This document shows, one piece after another, positions 35,697 through 42,842 of a stretch of DNA of 64,000 nt. The position numbers and the translations under genes are program-made. Within the stretch, counting starts at the first letter, position 1; each line of letters opens with the position of its first letter. The stretch is from Bacteroidia bacterium (GTDB lineage Bacteria; Bacteroidota; Bacteroidia; J057). The notes beneath the pieces are model-generated. The model worked only from the letters and a program-made list of their open reading frames with translations, did not search any database and had not been told where the DNA came from. The DNA lies in assembly GCA_030430205.1 (NCBI GenBank), contig JAUIGE010000003.1, positions 248,001 through 312,000 on the forward strand, written 5' to 3'.

Positions 35697-37589
35697 TTAT
35701 TGTTTTATCAATTTAACCACACTGAAGCCTTGGGCAGAGCGAATCGTCAGCGTGTACAAACCCGCGCTATAGCGATCTCCCAGGCGCAGGATGCGCTCAT
35801 TTTTACCAGGAGTAGCCTCCCAACTCAGTTGGTCCAAAACGCGTCCCTTCAGATCTGCGATCTGCAATTGCAGGCTGCTGGCTTCTGCCATATTGACGCT
35901 CAACTTCACCTCTTCCTGCAAAGGATTGGGAAAAACCGCCAGGTCCAGACGAGGAAGCTCGTCAGGGTTGAGGCTGGTAGATGGCTTGACGGTAAAGACC
36001 GTATTGTGGATAAAGCGTGTGCCTGTATTGCGGCGGATAATATCCGCGAGGCGCGTAGCCTTGAGATCAGCGATCTGGCTGGCACTGAAAGCGGGGTCGT
36101 TTTCGTAGTAAAAACGATCTCCATCCCGCAATTTTTGAAATTGCATGCTGAGGATGGCATGCACTGTCTCGCCTATGGCTGCGCCTTGTTTGTGGTCCTC
36201 GGCAAGCATGCCGACCCATGGGTCAATATTATTGACCGAGCCGTAGAGTCCCTGCAGCGTAGCTGCCAGGTTGGCGTCAGAAGTGATATCTGAAAAGCTG
36301 CCAGCAGCAGGCACGCCAAATATTTGGCGAATCTGGTTGTAGTCTACCAGGCCGCGTTCGCGGCCTCGGGCGAGGTTGATCGTCACCAGGTCGAGGCCTC
36401 CCTGGCCAGGCATGCCAAAGAGAAAATTCCGAAGATCGCTGATCACATGGGGATCGAAATTTTGTTGCCTTTGGGTCACCATACCATTGAAGAAAGGCTC
36501 TATTCCCCCTTCATTGACCAATACCATCGGATTGAAAAAGCCATCTTTCAGGCTGATACTGCCAAAAGAAATGGGCGTGCCATCATTTTGCAGGCGCTTG
36601 AGGTCGCTGTTTACGAGGGTATGACCGAGGCGAAAAGCAGCTGCGGAAAAGACATTCATGATGCGTGCATCAAGTGTAGCATCATAGCCGGTATAAGCGG
36701 GCAGTTGAATGCCCAGCGCGGGCAGCCATTCCTCATAAGCAATGGCCGCAAATTCGGCATTGACAATTTTTCGTGCTTTCTGGTAAATCTGCTCATCGGT
36801 CCAACCGGGATGCAGCGCGATGACGCTGTCACAGACGCGGTTGTGCTCGCGCATGAAGAGGGTATGCATACAGCTCAGAATGGGCTGCTCGTTGGCGCGC
36901 AGGTCGCCTGCGACGAAATGTTTAGGCCTTGGAATGCCTTCTATGATCATAAATGGAGCATTCGGATCTATGGGATCGTTCAGCTCCCCCGTGGTGGTAT
37001 TGAAAGGCAAAAAGCCGCCGGCAGAGCTTTTGAGCTTGCCGTCCTGCATCGTCCGCAGCCATAGGGCGCGGGCCGTATCTGAGCCGTAGACGTTGGAAGC
37101 GTCCATCCATCCGGTGATCTCATTGATCACCTGGCGGGGATTGCTGGTGCTGCTGCCGCTGGCAGCATCGTATCCGGAACGAAACATGGGAATAAACTTT
37201 CCCCCCTGACCATTGGGGTCAAAATAAGGATCAAAAGGCGGCACAGGAACCAGTTCCGGTTCACTCAGCTCGTCAGGCACAAAGCTTAAATCATGATCCA
37301 CAAACTGACCAAAAGCCCATCCAAAATCACTGATCCCATAGGGATTTTCAATAGACTGATCCTGGTTGAAGATAACATTGCTGAGCATACGAACCATGGG
37401 GCGTGTACTGCCCGCATGAGCGGAGATGCTATCAGCAAAACCATTGGGCATCAGGTAATTGAGCTGAGAGTTGATCGCTCCCCATTCGGGATGCGTGCTG
37501 TTGTTGGCGGAGCCATCGTAGCTTCGGTTTTGGGCAGAAAGGGAAGCCAGACAGCATAAAGCGAGGAGGGTAAGTAGATGTGTTCGCAT
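35697..37589 (-). CDS. Animal-type haem peroxidase with T9SS type A domain
   Basis: A 630-residue secreted peroxidase of the animal (myeloperoxidase/peroxinectin) superfamily. Signal peptide 1-19 precedes the peroxidase domain (about 30-540). FGQFVDHDLSF holds the distal His99 and the Asp used for haem linkage in animal enzymes. LFMREHNRV holds the catalytic Arg, and AFRLGHTLVN the proximal His. The last 80 residues (VFPNPLQEEVKLSVN to VVKLIKQ) are a T9SS type A signal. All key residues are present, so activity is likely, with halide or phenolic oxidation at the cell surface as possible roles. It probably shares a transcript with the glycosyltransferase gene 27 bp downstream. Confidence 0.92.
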   Translation of the reverse strand: MRTHLLTLLALCCLASLSAQNRSYDGSANNSTHPEWGAINSQLNYLMPNGFADSISAHAGSTRPMVRMLSNVIFNQDQSIENPYGISDFGWAFGQFVDHDLSFVPDELSEPELVPVPPFDPYFDPNGQGGKFIPMFRSGYDAASGSSTSNPRQVINEITGWMDASNVYGSDTARALWLRTMQDGKLKSSAGGFLPFNTTTGELNDPIDPNAPFMIIEGIPRPKHFVAGDLRANEQPILSCMHTLFMREHNRVCDSVIALHPGWTDEQIYQKARKIVNAEFAAIAYEEWLPALGIQLPAYTGYDATLDARIMNVFSAAAFRLGHTLVNSDLKRLQNDGTPISFGSISLKDGFFNPMVLVNEGGIEPFFNGMVTQRQQNFDPHVISDLRNFLFGMPGQGGLDLVTINLARGRERGLVDYNQIRQIFGVPAAGSFSDITSDANLAATLQGLYGSVNNIDPWVGMLAEDHKQGAAIGETVHAILSMQFQKLRDGDRFYYENDPAFSASQIADLKATRLADIIRRNTGTRFIHNTVFTVKPSTSLNPDELPRLDLAVFPNPLQEEVKLSVNMAEASSLQLQIADLKGRVLDQLSWEATPGKNERILRLGDRYSAGLYTLTIRSAQGFSVVKLIKQ

Positions 37590-37677
37590 GGAAAATGATG
37601 TAGGTTTATATTTTGGGAAAAGGCAGTTCTGTATTTGAATTCAAAATAATAATTCCTGCTTGAAAGGACAATTTTGC

Positions 37678-38514
37678 TTAACAAAGCAAATCTTCCATTT
37701 CAAGGATCGCTTTCCGCTTTTTGGCCGGGCTGATGTGAAGCTCGTCCAGCAGCTGCTGTTTTTTGAATAAATCCCTCACAAGAACCACATCTTTACCGAT
37801 GATGGCTGCCTTCTCTGCTTTCGTCAAGCTTACCAAAGCAGTAACGGGATACAGGTGGCAGAGGTCAATGAGCTCTTTCAAACTTCCCTTTTGGGGAAAG
37901 TTCCAGGAAATGAGGTGAAGGCCTGCGCATACGCCATATTTGATGGCATCAGCGGTAAAGCTGGAGTTGGTGACAATCCAACCTTTATGCGTTTTTTGTG
38001 CCAATTCGGGATCTTTCCGCCATTCCTGTGAGAGATCGTGGAAGCGGGAATTGATATAGAGAGAAACCTGGGTATTGACTTTTTTGTCTGCTGAATTGCC
38101 AAATTTGCACTCAATAGCGATACGTTCCGTCTCGTTTTCTGCCAATACATCCACCTCATGGGTGATACATCGGCCTTGTTCGATGACGCCTATTTTCACC
38201 TCATAGCCCATATCTTTGAGGATTTCCCCTACAAATTTTTCGAAAGGAAAGCCAGAAGGCCCCAATTCCATGATAGCTCTTTTGAGCTTGTAGCGGGCCG
38301 CAGAAGGGCGGTGATAATGACGGAGGAGGGTGAAAGCGCGGTTGTAAATTTTGCGGGTAGAGATGCCCGGCTCAAGCATACGATTGATTTCTGCCATGAT
38401 AGAATCTATGGCTGAATCATCTGCATTGGCATGCTTGAGAGATTGGCGCAATTTTGCCGGATCAAAAAGGACCTTTTCTCCGGATGCTTTGGTAACAAAT
38501 AGAGGGACTGTCAT
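37678..38514 (-). CDS. ATP-cone domain fused to an Mrr-like endonuclease
   Basis: A 278-residue two-domain protein. Residues 1-85 form an ATP-cone (VTKASGEKVLFDPAKLRQSL, then YKLKRAIMELGP), the nucleotide-sensing module of NrdR and ribonucleotide reductases. Residues 88-200 form an Mrr-type PD-(D/E)xK nuclease with GFPFEKFVGEILKDMGY and catalytic Asp122 and Glu135-x-Lys137 (EVDVLAEN ... AIECKF). The last 75 residues are helical. The ATP-cone/Mrr fusion occurs in several bacteria, but its role is not established, and a nucleotide-gated nuclease in defence or DNA repair is inference. A long inverted repeat lies in its leader, ending 25 bp before the ATG. Confidence 0.88.
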   Translation of the reverse strand: MTVPLFVTKASGEKVLFDPAKLRQSLKHANADDSAIDSIMAEINRMLEPGISTRKIYNRAFTLLRHYHRPSAARYKLKRAIMELGPSGFPFEKFVGEILKDMGYEVKIGVIEQGRCITHEVDVLAENETERIAIECKFGNSADKKVNTQVSLYINSRFHDLSQEWRKDPELAQKTHKGWIVTNSSFTADAIKYGVCAGLHLISWNFPQKGSLKELIDLCHLYPVTALVSLTKAEKAAIIGKDVVLVRDLFKKQQLLDELHISPAKKRKAILEMEDLLC

Positions 38515-38538
38515 TCCGGAAAATTACGGAAAAAACAT

Positions 38539-38633
38539 GACTCCAAACCGCCCCGGCTCCATTTACTGTAAAATCCCTCGTAAGATTTAGCATGGAAAAA
38601 TATAATTGTCCTATGCCGGGGCAGTTTGGAATC
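38539..38633 (-). other. 19-bp inverted repeat; possible structured leader RNA
   Basis: Arms 38539-38557 and 38615-38633 are complementary at 17 of 19 positions around 57 bases. Both mismatches (38541/38631 and 38549/38623) become G-U pairs in the minus-strand RNA but C-A in the plus-strand RNA. The inner region can form a smaller stem (AAATC with GATTT, closed by TCCA with TGGA). It lies just upstream of the ATP-cone nuclease gene. A small mobile element with inverted ends is the alternative, but no target-site duplication is seen. Confidence 0.55.
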
Positions 38634-38771
38634 TGTGGTAGTATATGAGTGGAGGTAGGTTGAAAAATATCAGGTCTTTTCTTCAATCCTTCGCAAGGTC
38701 AAAAATTTTTAGAATAAAAACAAAAATATTGCGTAAAACTTGGTAGGTGTTTCTGCGTGATTATACAGAGT

Positions 38772-39803
38772 TTATCGAACAATCCACTTTTGAATTTCGC
38801 TTTTTCCCCTTTCATCTTCTATCTTAAAAAAATAGACTCCCGGACTCAAGTGGGGTAAATCGAGTTCTTGTTTTTGATTTCCATACAAAGGCTGAGGGAA
38901 TGCATAAACAGCGAGTTTCTGCATGTTGAGGCTGTATAACTCTACCTGGATTTTTGCTGGATTTTCCAGTTGTACAAGCAGAGTCACTTGATTCTGATTT
39001 GAGCCAGGCAGGATTTTAAAGGCTGAAAAGGAGTTGTTTTCGTCCTCCAAAGACATTCCCGTCAAAAGCTGGTATGTAACACTATTGATAGTCGAGATCG
39101 TACCCAAAAAATTTATCCTCAAACGCGAATGCGTCATAAGTTGGTTGGGAGAAGAAGGGCTAAACCATTCCCACCTGACTTCATCATAAAAGGCAACATC
39201 CCCCAAAAAGTCAGAGGAATCCTTGTACTGCATGATGGTTTTTATTCGGATAACATTGTTAAATGTCCCTATCGGTGTTGTAAGGGAGCCATAAGCATCG
39301 GCGAGGACCTTTGCGGTACCTTTCCTGGTCATCATACTTCCCATATTAGAGGTTGTCGCCTCAAAATTATCCGTGAAGGTATCATTGTAGGTAAATGGAA
39401 AACTGATTAACTGCTGAAAATCTGTATAATCTACGGTGGAGCCTGCATTGCTAATGGCCCCGACAGTAAACCGACCACTGACATCGTCAAGAAAGAATGA
39501 TCTATCGATATTACCTAAATAATTCGTTTCTCCTGCCAGGTTAGCAGCAGGAAATAAAGAGCCACCCGTCGTATTGGAAGGGGATTTAAAGCTAAGGGTA
39601 GCCTGCAAAGTACTGACAAGGTTGGGAAAATTCCACGTGACATTGCTTCCGGCTGGTCCAGGCTGAAAAGCTGTTGTATCACAGAAAAATACATCTGCCT
39701 GAGAACCAATCGAGTTGGTGTTATTGCCCTGCGTCAAAGTAGGCTGCGAAAGGAGCGAAAAAAAAGAGAGGAATAGAATTAGGGTAGAAATTAAGGGTTT
39801 CAT
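38772..39803 (-). CDS. Secreted protein with T9SS type A domain, unknown function
   Basis: A 343-residue exported protein. Signal peptide (MKPLISTLILFLSFFSLLS) is followed by about 240 residues of beta-rich sequence without a family I recognise. The N-terminal part (FFCDTTAFQPGPAGSNVTWNF) resembles many Bacteroidota proteins annotated only as secreted. The last 80 residues (FKILPGSNQNQVTLLV to IQKWIVR) are a T9SS type A signal with SPGVYFFKI. It stands alone between a 257-bp gap and a bidirectional terminator. Low-complexity and Thr/Ser/Asn-rich character suggests a surface or matrix protein. Confidence 0.8.
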   Translation of the reverse strand: MKPLISTLILFLSFFSLLSQPTLTQGNNTNSIGSQADVFFCDTTAFQPGPAGSNVTWNFPNLVSTLQATLSFKSPSNTTGGSLFPAANLAGETNYLGNIDRSFFLDDVSGRFTVGAISNAGSTVDYTDFQQLISFPFTYNDTFTDNFEATTSNMGSMMTRKGTAKVLADAYGSLTTPIGTFNNVIRIKTIMQYKDSSDFLGDVAFYDEVRWEWFSPSSPNQLMTHSRLRINFLGTISTINSVTYQLLTGMSLEDENNSFSAFKILPGSNQNQVTLLVQLENPAKIQVELYSLNMQKLAVYAFPQPLYGNQKQELDLPHLSPGVYFFKIEDERGKSEIQKWIVR

Positions 39804-39852
39804 AAGACTTAGGTTTATAGGGTGAATGAAAACAAATATACATGTTAATCAT

Positions 39853-39893
39853 AAAAAAAACTGCTCCGAATGTAAATCCGAAGCAGTTTTTTT
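39853..39893. terminator. Bidirectional terminator after the AAA ATPase gene
   Basis: The arms AAAAAACTGCTCCG and CCGAAGCAGTTTTTT pair with one mismatch around a short loop. An A run leads in and a T run leads out, so the hairpin can work on both strands. It lies 15 bases beyond the stop of the minus-strand ATPase gene. Confidence 0.75.
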
Positions 39894-39907
39894 CTATAAA
39901 AAAGGTC

Positions 39908-41917
39908 TTATCGTATGCGTGCTTTGAGGTCCTCGACTTTTTCGAGGACTTCCTGCCGCGACATTTCGCGGAAGTGCTTGGGAAGCAATTCCTTGGAGGT
40001 ACACTCCAATACAGCCGAATAATTCATCAATTCAATCTCCTCCGGATAAGTCGGAGGCAGGAAGTCATTGAATACCTGTGCGATGATATCGAAAGTTACC
40101 TGATCCAGACCCAGGCTTGCAGCCTTGAACTTGGCGCGGGTAAGCGCCGCCTCCATATCTGCACCGGACTTGACGGTCATATCTTCAATAAATTCCTCAT
40201 CAAAATCTTCCACATTCAGGTATTTGATACCTGTCTTCCGCAGCATTACCTGCAGCAATTCTTTCTTTTCCCCTAAAGTCTCGGGATAAAACAGGCCGAT
40301 ATGCTCCTCCGCGCGGCCCTGCCGCTTAAAGTCTACCGGCATCAGGTCCGGGCGGGCTGTCACCAGAAACCAGATGATCCGTCCACGGTTCTCTGTGTCC
40401 GACATAAAGGTCGCGATCATCGAAAACACCCGACTGCTCACGCCGCTATCTCCCTGGGCAGAGCGGTTGCCCAGATAGGCATCGGCTTCGTCTATCATCA
40501 CAGCTACAGGTGACATGGCTTTCAGGATTTTCAATACCTTTTCCAAATTGCCTTCCGTCACTCCCTGCCACTGCGAGCGGAAGTTTTTCAGCATCACCAT
40601 CGGTACCCCGATATCAGAAGCGAAAGTCTTGATCATGAAGGTTTTACCGGTGCCCACAGGGCCGGAAACCAGGTAGCCCATAGGCATGACATCCTGACGC
40701 CCATTGGCGAGGGCGCGCGCTGCGTCCATCAAATGCTTTTTGGCCTGGGTATGCCCGGCGACATCCTTGAGGCTATATTTCGTTTCGATAAACTCAAGCA
40801 GCCCTCCGGCTTCAGATTCGATCATCTCCTTTTTCCGCTGGGTCAGTTCTTCATTGGTAAAAGGGATCTCATTTTTGATGGCCTCCGAAAGGATGGTTTC
40901 GAGATTGACGAGGTTAAGACCCGCGGTGTTTTTGGCTAATATCTCATGGCTCATCTCGAAGAATTTTTCGCCTTCTTTATGCTGCTCAAAGTAGTCTGTG
41001 ATGTAATGCAGGCGCTCTGAGGCATCCGGATAAGGCACAAAAACTTCATGTGTATAAGGATTGCGGATGTATTGCTGGTTGATGTCAGCGATATTTTCCG
41101 TGAGCACGATGGTCGTGAAGTCCGAACTCAGGAAGACTTCTTCCCGCGCCCATTTTTGCAAAAATACCAGCACCATCTGATCCTTCTCGCGCATGCGGGA
41201 GCTTTCGCTCATCGGGATGAGCGTCTCAGCATAATCTATGATCAGGCCGATGGAACGTGGTTTTTCGAGCAAAGAGCGAAAATTATCGAGTTGCTCTTTA
41301 TAATATGATTTGTCCTTGCGGGCAGTTTTGCTGTCAGAGTCAAAGTCAAAAAGCGCTTCGATGTCATCCATCAATTTGCTCTCCGTAGGCATGCGGGAAA
41401 AAACATCTGTCAGATTCCCATCAGAAAGGCTTTTGCCTGGAGACTTGTCCGCTTGGGGTTTGACGCCTGCTTTTTTCTCCAAAAAACGGATGATATAGCG
41501 GATCAGGTTTTGGTTCAGGGTATGATTCAGGTAGCGGTCCAGGTCAAAAAATGCCATCTGAGGATCTACCTTGAGCTCGCGCTCCTGCATGCCCGCAGAG
41601 CGGGCCAAAAATTTGAGCGTATTCTCAAACTCCTTGCGCATTTCGCTATCTCCGCCAAAGCGGATGTCATCCTTAAACCGAATGCCCGAAGATCGGTCAT
41701 ACTGAATCACCATGTCGCGGTAGCGAAAAAGCTCTTCGTTAAGAAAGTCTCTGACTTTCAGGTAGCGGTTTTTTCCATTATCAACAATCCTTACATAATC
41801 GTTGATATTCCCATGAATGATAAACTGAGAGACGTTTTTGGACTGGTATTTTCTTTTGAGTTCCTGAGCCCACCCGGGCACACTGATTTTTCTTTTTGCA
41901 ACAGTATCGTTCGACAT
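39908..41917 (-). CDS. AAA family ATPase with a degenerate first module
   Basis: A 669-residue soluble ATPase. The C-terminal module (about 380-610) is a complete AAA domain: Walker A GPVGTGKT (419-426), Walker B VAVMIDEAD (471-479), sensor-1 region IIWFLVTARPDLMP and the arginine-finger region RQGRAEEHIG. The N-terminal module (about 20-340) seems to be a decayed AAA fold: it keeps a Walker-B-like SIGLIIDYAETL (222-233) and a sensor-like TTIVLTENIADIN (268-280) but shows no Walker A. The arrangement recalls Ycf46-type proteins, though I would not assign it to them firmly. Substrate unknown. It stands alone 57 bp downstream of the LytTR regulator gene. Confidence 0.85.
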   Translation of the reverse strand: MSNDTVAKRKISVPGWAQELKRKYQSKNVSQFIIHGNINDYVRIVDNGKNRYLKVRDFLNEELFRYRDMVIQYDRSSGIRFKDDIRFGGDSEMRKEFENTLKFLARSAGMQERELKVDPQMAFFDLDRYLNHTLNQNLIRYIIRFLEKKAGVKPQADKSPGKSLSDGNLTDVFSRMPTESKLMDDIEALFDFDSDSKTARKDKSYYKEQLDNFRSLLEKPRSIGLIIDYAETLIPMSESSRMREKDQMVLVFLQKWAREEVFLSSDFTTIVLTENIADINQQYIRNPYTHEVFVPYPDASERLHYITDYFEQHKEGEKFFEMSHEILAKNTAGLNLVNLETILSEAIKNEIPFTNEELTQRKKEMIESEAGGLLEFIETKYSLKDVAGHTQAKKHLMDAARALANGRQDVMPMGYLVSGPVGTGKTFMIKTFASDIGVPMVMLKNFRSQWQGVTEGNLEKVLKILKAMSPVAVMIDEADAYLGNRSAQGDSGVSSRVFSMIATFMSDTENRGRIIWFLVTARPDLMPVDFKRQGRAEEHIGLFYPETLGEKKELLQVMLRKTGIKYLNVEDFDEEFIEDMTVKSGADMEAALTRAKFKAASLGLDQVTFDIIAQVFNDFLPPTYPEEIELMNYSAVLECTSKELLPKHFREMSRQEVLEKVEDLKARIR

Positions 41918-41974
41918 GCTTTTTAATTTGTTTTTGAGGATTAGACGCAGATTGCGTTGATTATTACGCAGACG

Positions 41975-42742
41975 TTAAAACTTAAGAACCTGTTTGAGAA
42001 TTTTTGATTTTTCGCGGCTGCTCACCACTTCGTGCCCGTTGTTGAGGATGATTTTGAAGCGATTGCCAAACCAGATCACGATCTCGGTGACATGGGCCAG
42101 TCCGATGATCGCAGAGCGATTTACCCGAAAGAATTGGTCTCTAGGCAACTTTTTCTCAAAAGTGTCCAGGGTATGGTTGAGCAGGTAGGAGGTATCTCCT
42201 GTATAGAGGCGCACGCTGCGCTCTTCTACTTCTATGCATACCACATCGTCAAAATCGATGAGTTTGAATCGGTCCCGGGTAGGGATGGGTACTTTGTTGG
42301 CAAAGGGAGCTTTGATCTCCTCGACGATGTCGGCGCGCCGCAACTCCGCGATTTTATCGCGGCTGAGGCTCTGGACTTCGCCCTGCGTGAGCTTTTCCAG
42401 CGTGGCTTCCAGCCGCTCCTCATTGAAGGGCTTCAAGAGGTAGTCACAGGCATTCAGCTCAAAAGCCCGGATGGCGTGCTCATTATAAGCTGTCGCAAAA
42501 ACAATGGCAGGCATCTTCTTCATATCGAGATTTTCTACCACCTCCAGGCCATTCATGCCTGGCATTTCGATATCCAAAAAGACGACATCGGGTTTGAGTT
42601 CCTGAATTTTTTCCAGGGCTTCGATTCCATTTTCAGCCATTTCCAGCAACTCCACTTGCTCAAATTTCTCCAATAGGCGAGCCATTTTTCTACGGGCAGG
42701 TAACTCGTCGTCTGCCACTAAGGCGCGAATCTTTTTCTTCAT
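41975..42742 (-). CDS. LytTR-type response regulator
   Basis: A 255-residue transcriptional regulator. The receiver domain (about 5-120) has the acidic pair Asp11-Asp12, phosphoacceptor Asp57 in FLDIEMPG and Lys104 in YLLKPF. The C-terminal LytTR DNA-binding domain (about 150-250) shows VCIEVEERSVRLYT, the FFRVNRSAIIGL segment and the ending of the family. The partner kinase gene lies directly upstream on the same strand, 100 bp away, with two mutually exclusive hairpins in the gap. Targets are unknown, and the AAA ATPase gene just downstream could be co-transcribed. Confidence 0.93.
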   Translation of the reverse strand: MKKKIRALVADDELPARRKMARLLEKFEQVELLEMAENGIEALEKIQELKPDVVFLDIEMPGMNGLEVVENLDMKKMPAIVFATAYNEHAIRAFELNACDYLLKPFNEERLEATLEKLTQGEVQSLSRDKIAELRRADIVEEIKAPFANKVPIPTRDRFKLIDFDDVVCIEVEERSVRLYTGDTSYLLNHTLDTFEKKLPRDQFFRVNRSAIIGLAHVTEIVIWFGNRFKIILNNGHEVVSSREKSKILKQVLKF

Positions 42743-42762
42743 AAAATAAAAACGCTTTGTAA

Positions 42763-42799
42763 TTCCCGGTTTTCAATCCTGGTTGAAACGGGAACCAGG
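42763..42799 (-). promoter_or_regulatory. Two competing hairpins between kinase and regulator genes
   Basis: TTCCCG (42763-42768) can pair with CGGGAA (42789-42794), with extra pairing of TTTCAA/TTGAAA. Alternatively CCTGGTT (42778-42784) pairs with AACCAGG (42793-42799). The two share bases and exclude each other. This could tune the kinase:regulator ratio. There is no T run for a classic attenuator. Confidence 0.4.
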
Positions 42800-42842
42800 A
42801 GCCAGAAATGATTTCATGTTAAAGGTATAAAGGATAATTTAA

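Noticed and set aside
41946-41958. ACGCA-GAT-TGCGT as a terminator after the LytTR gene
   Set aside because: A 5-bp stem with a 3-base loop and no T run is too weak to support.
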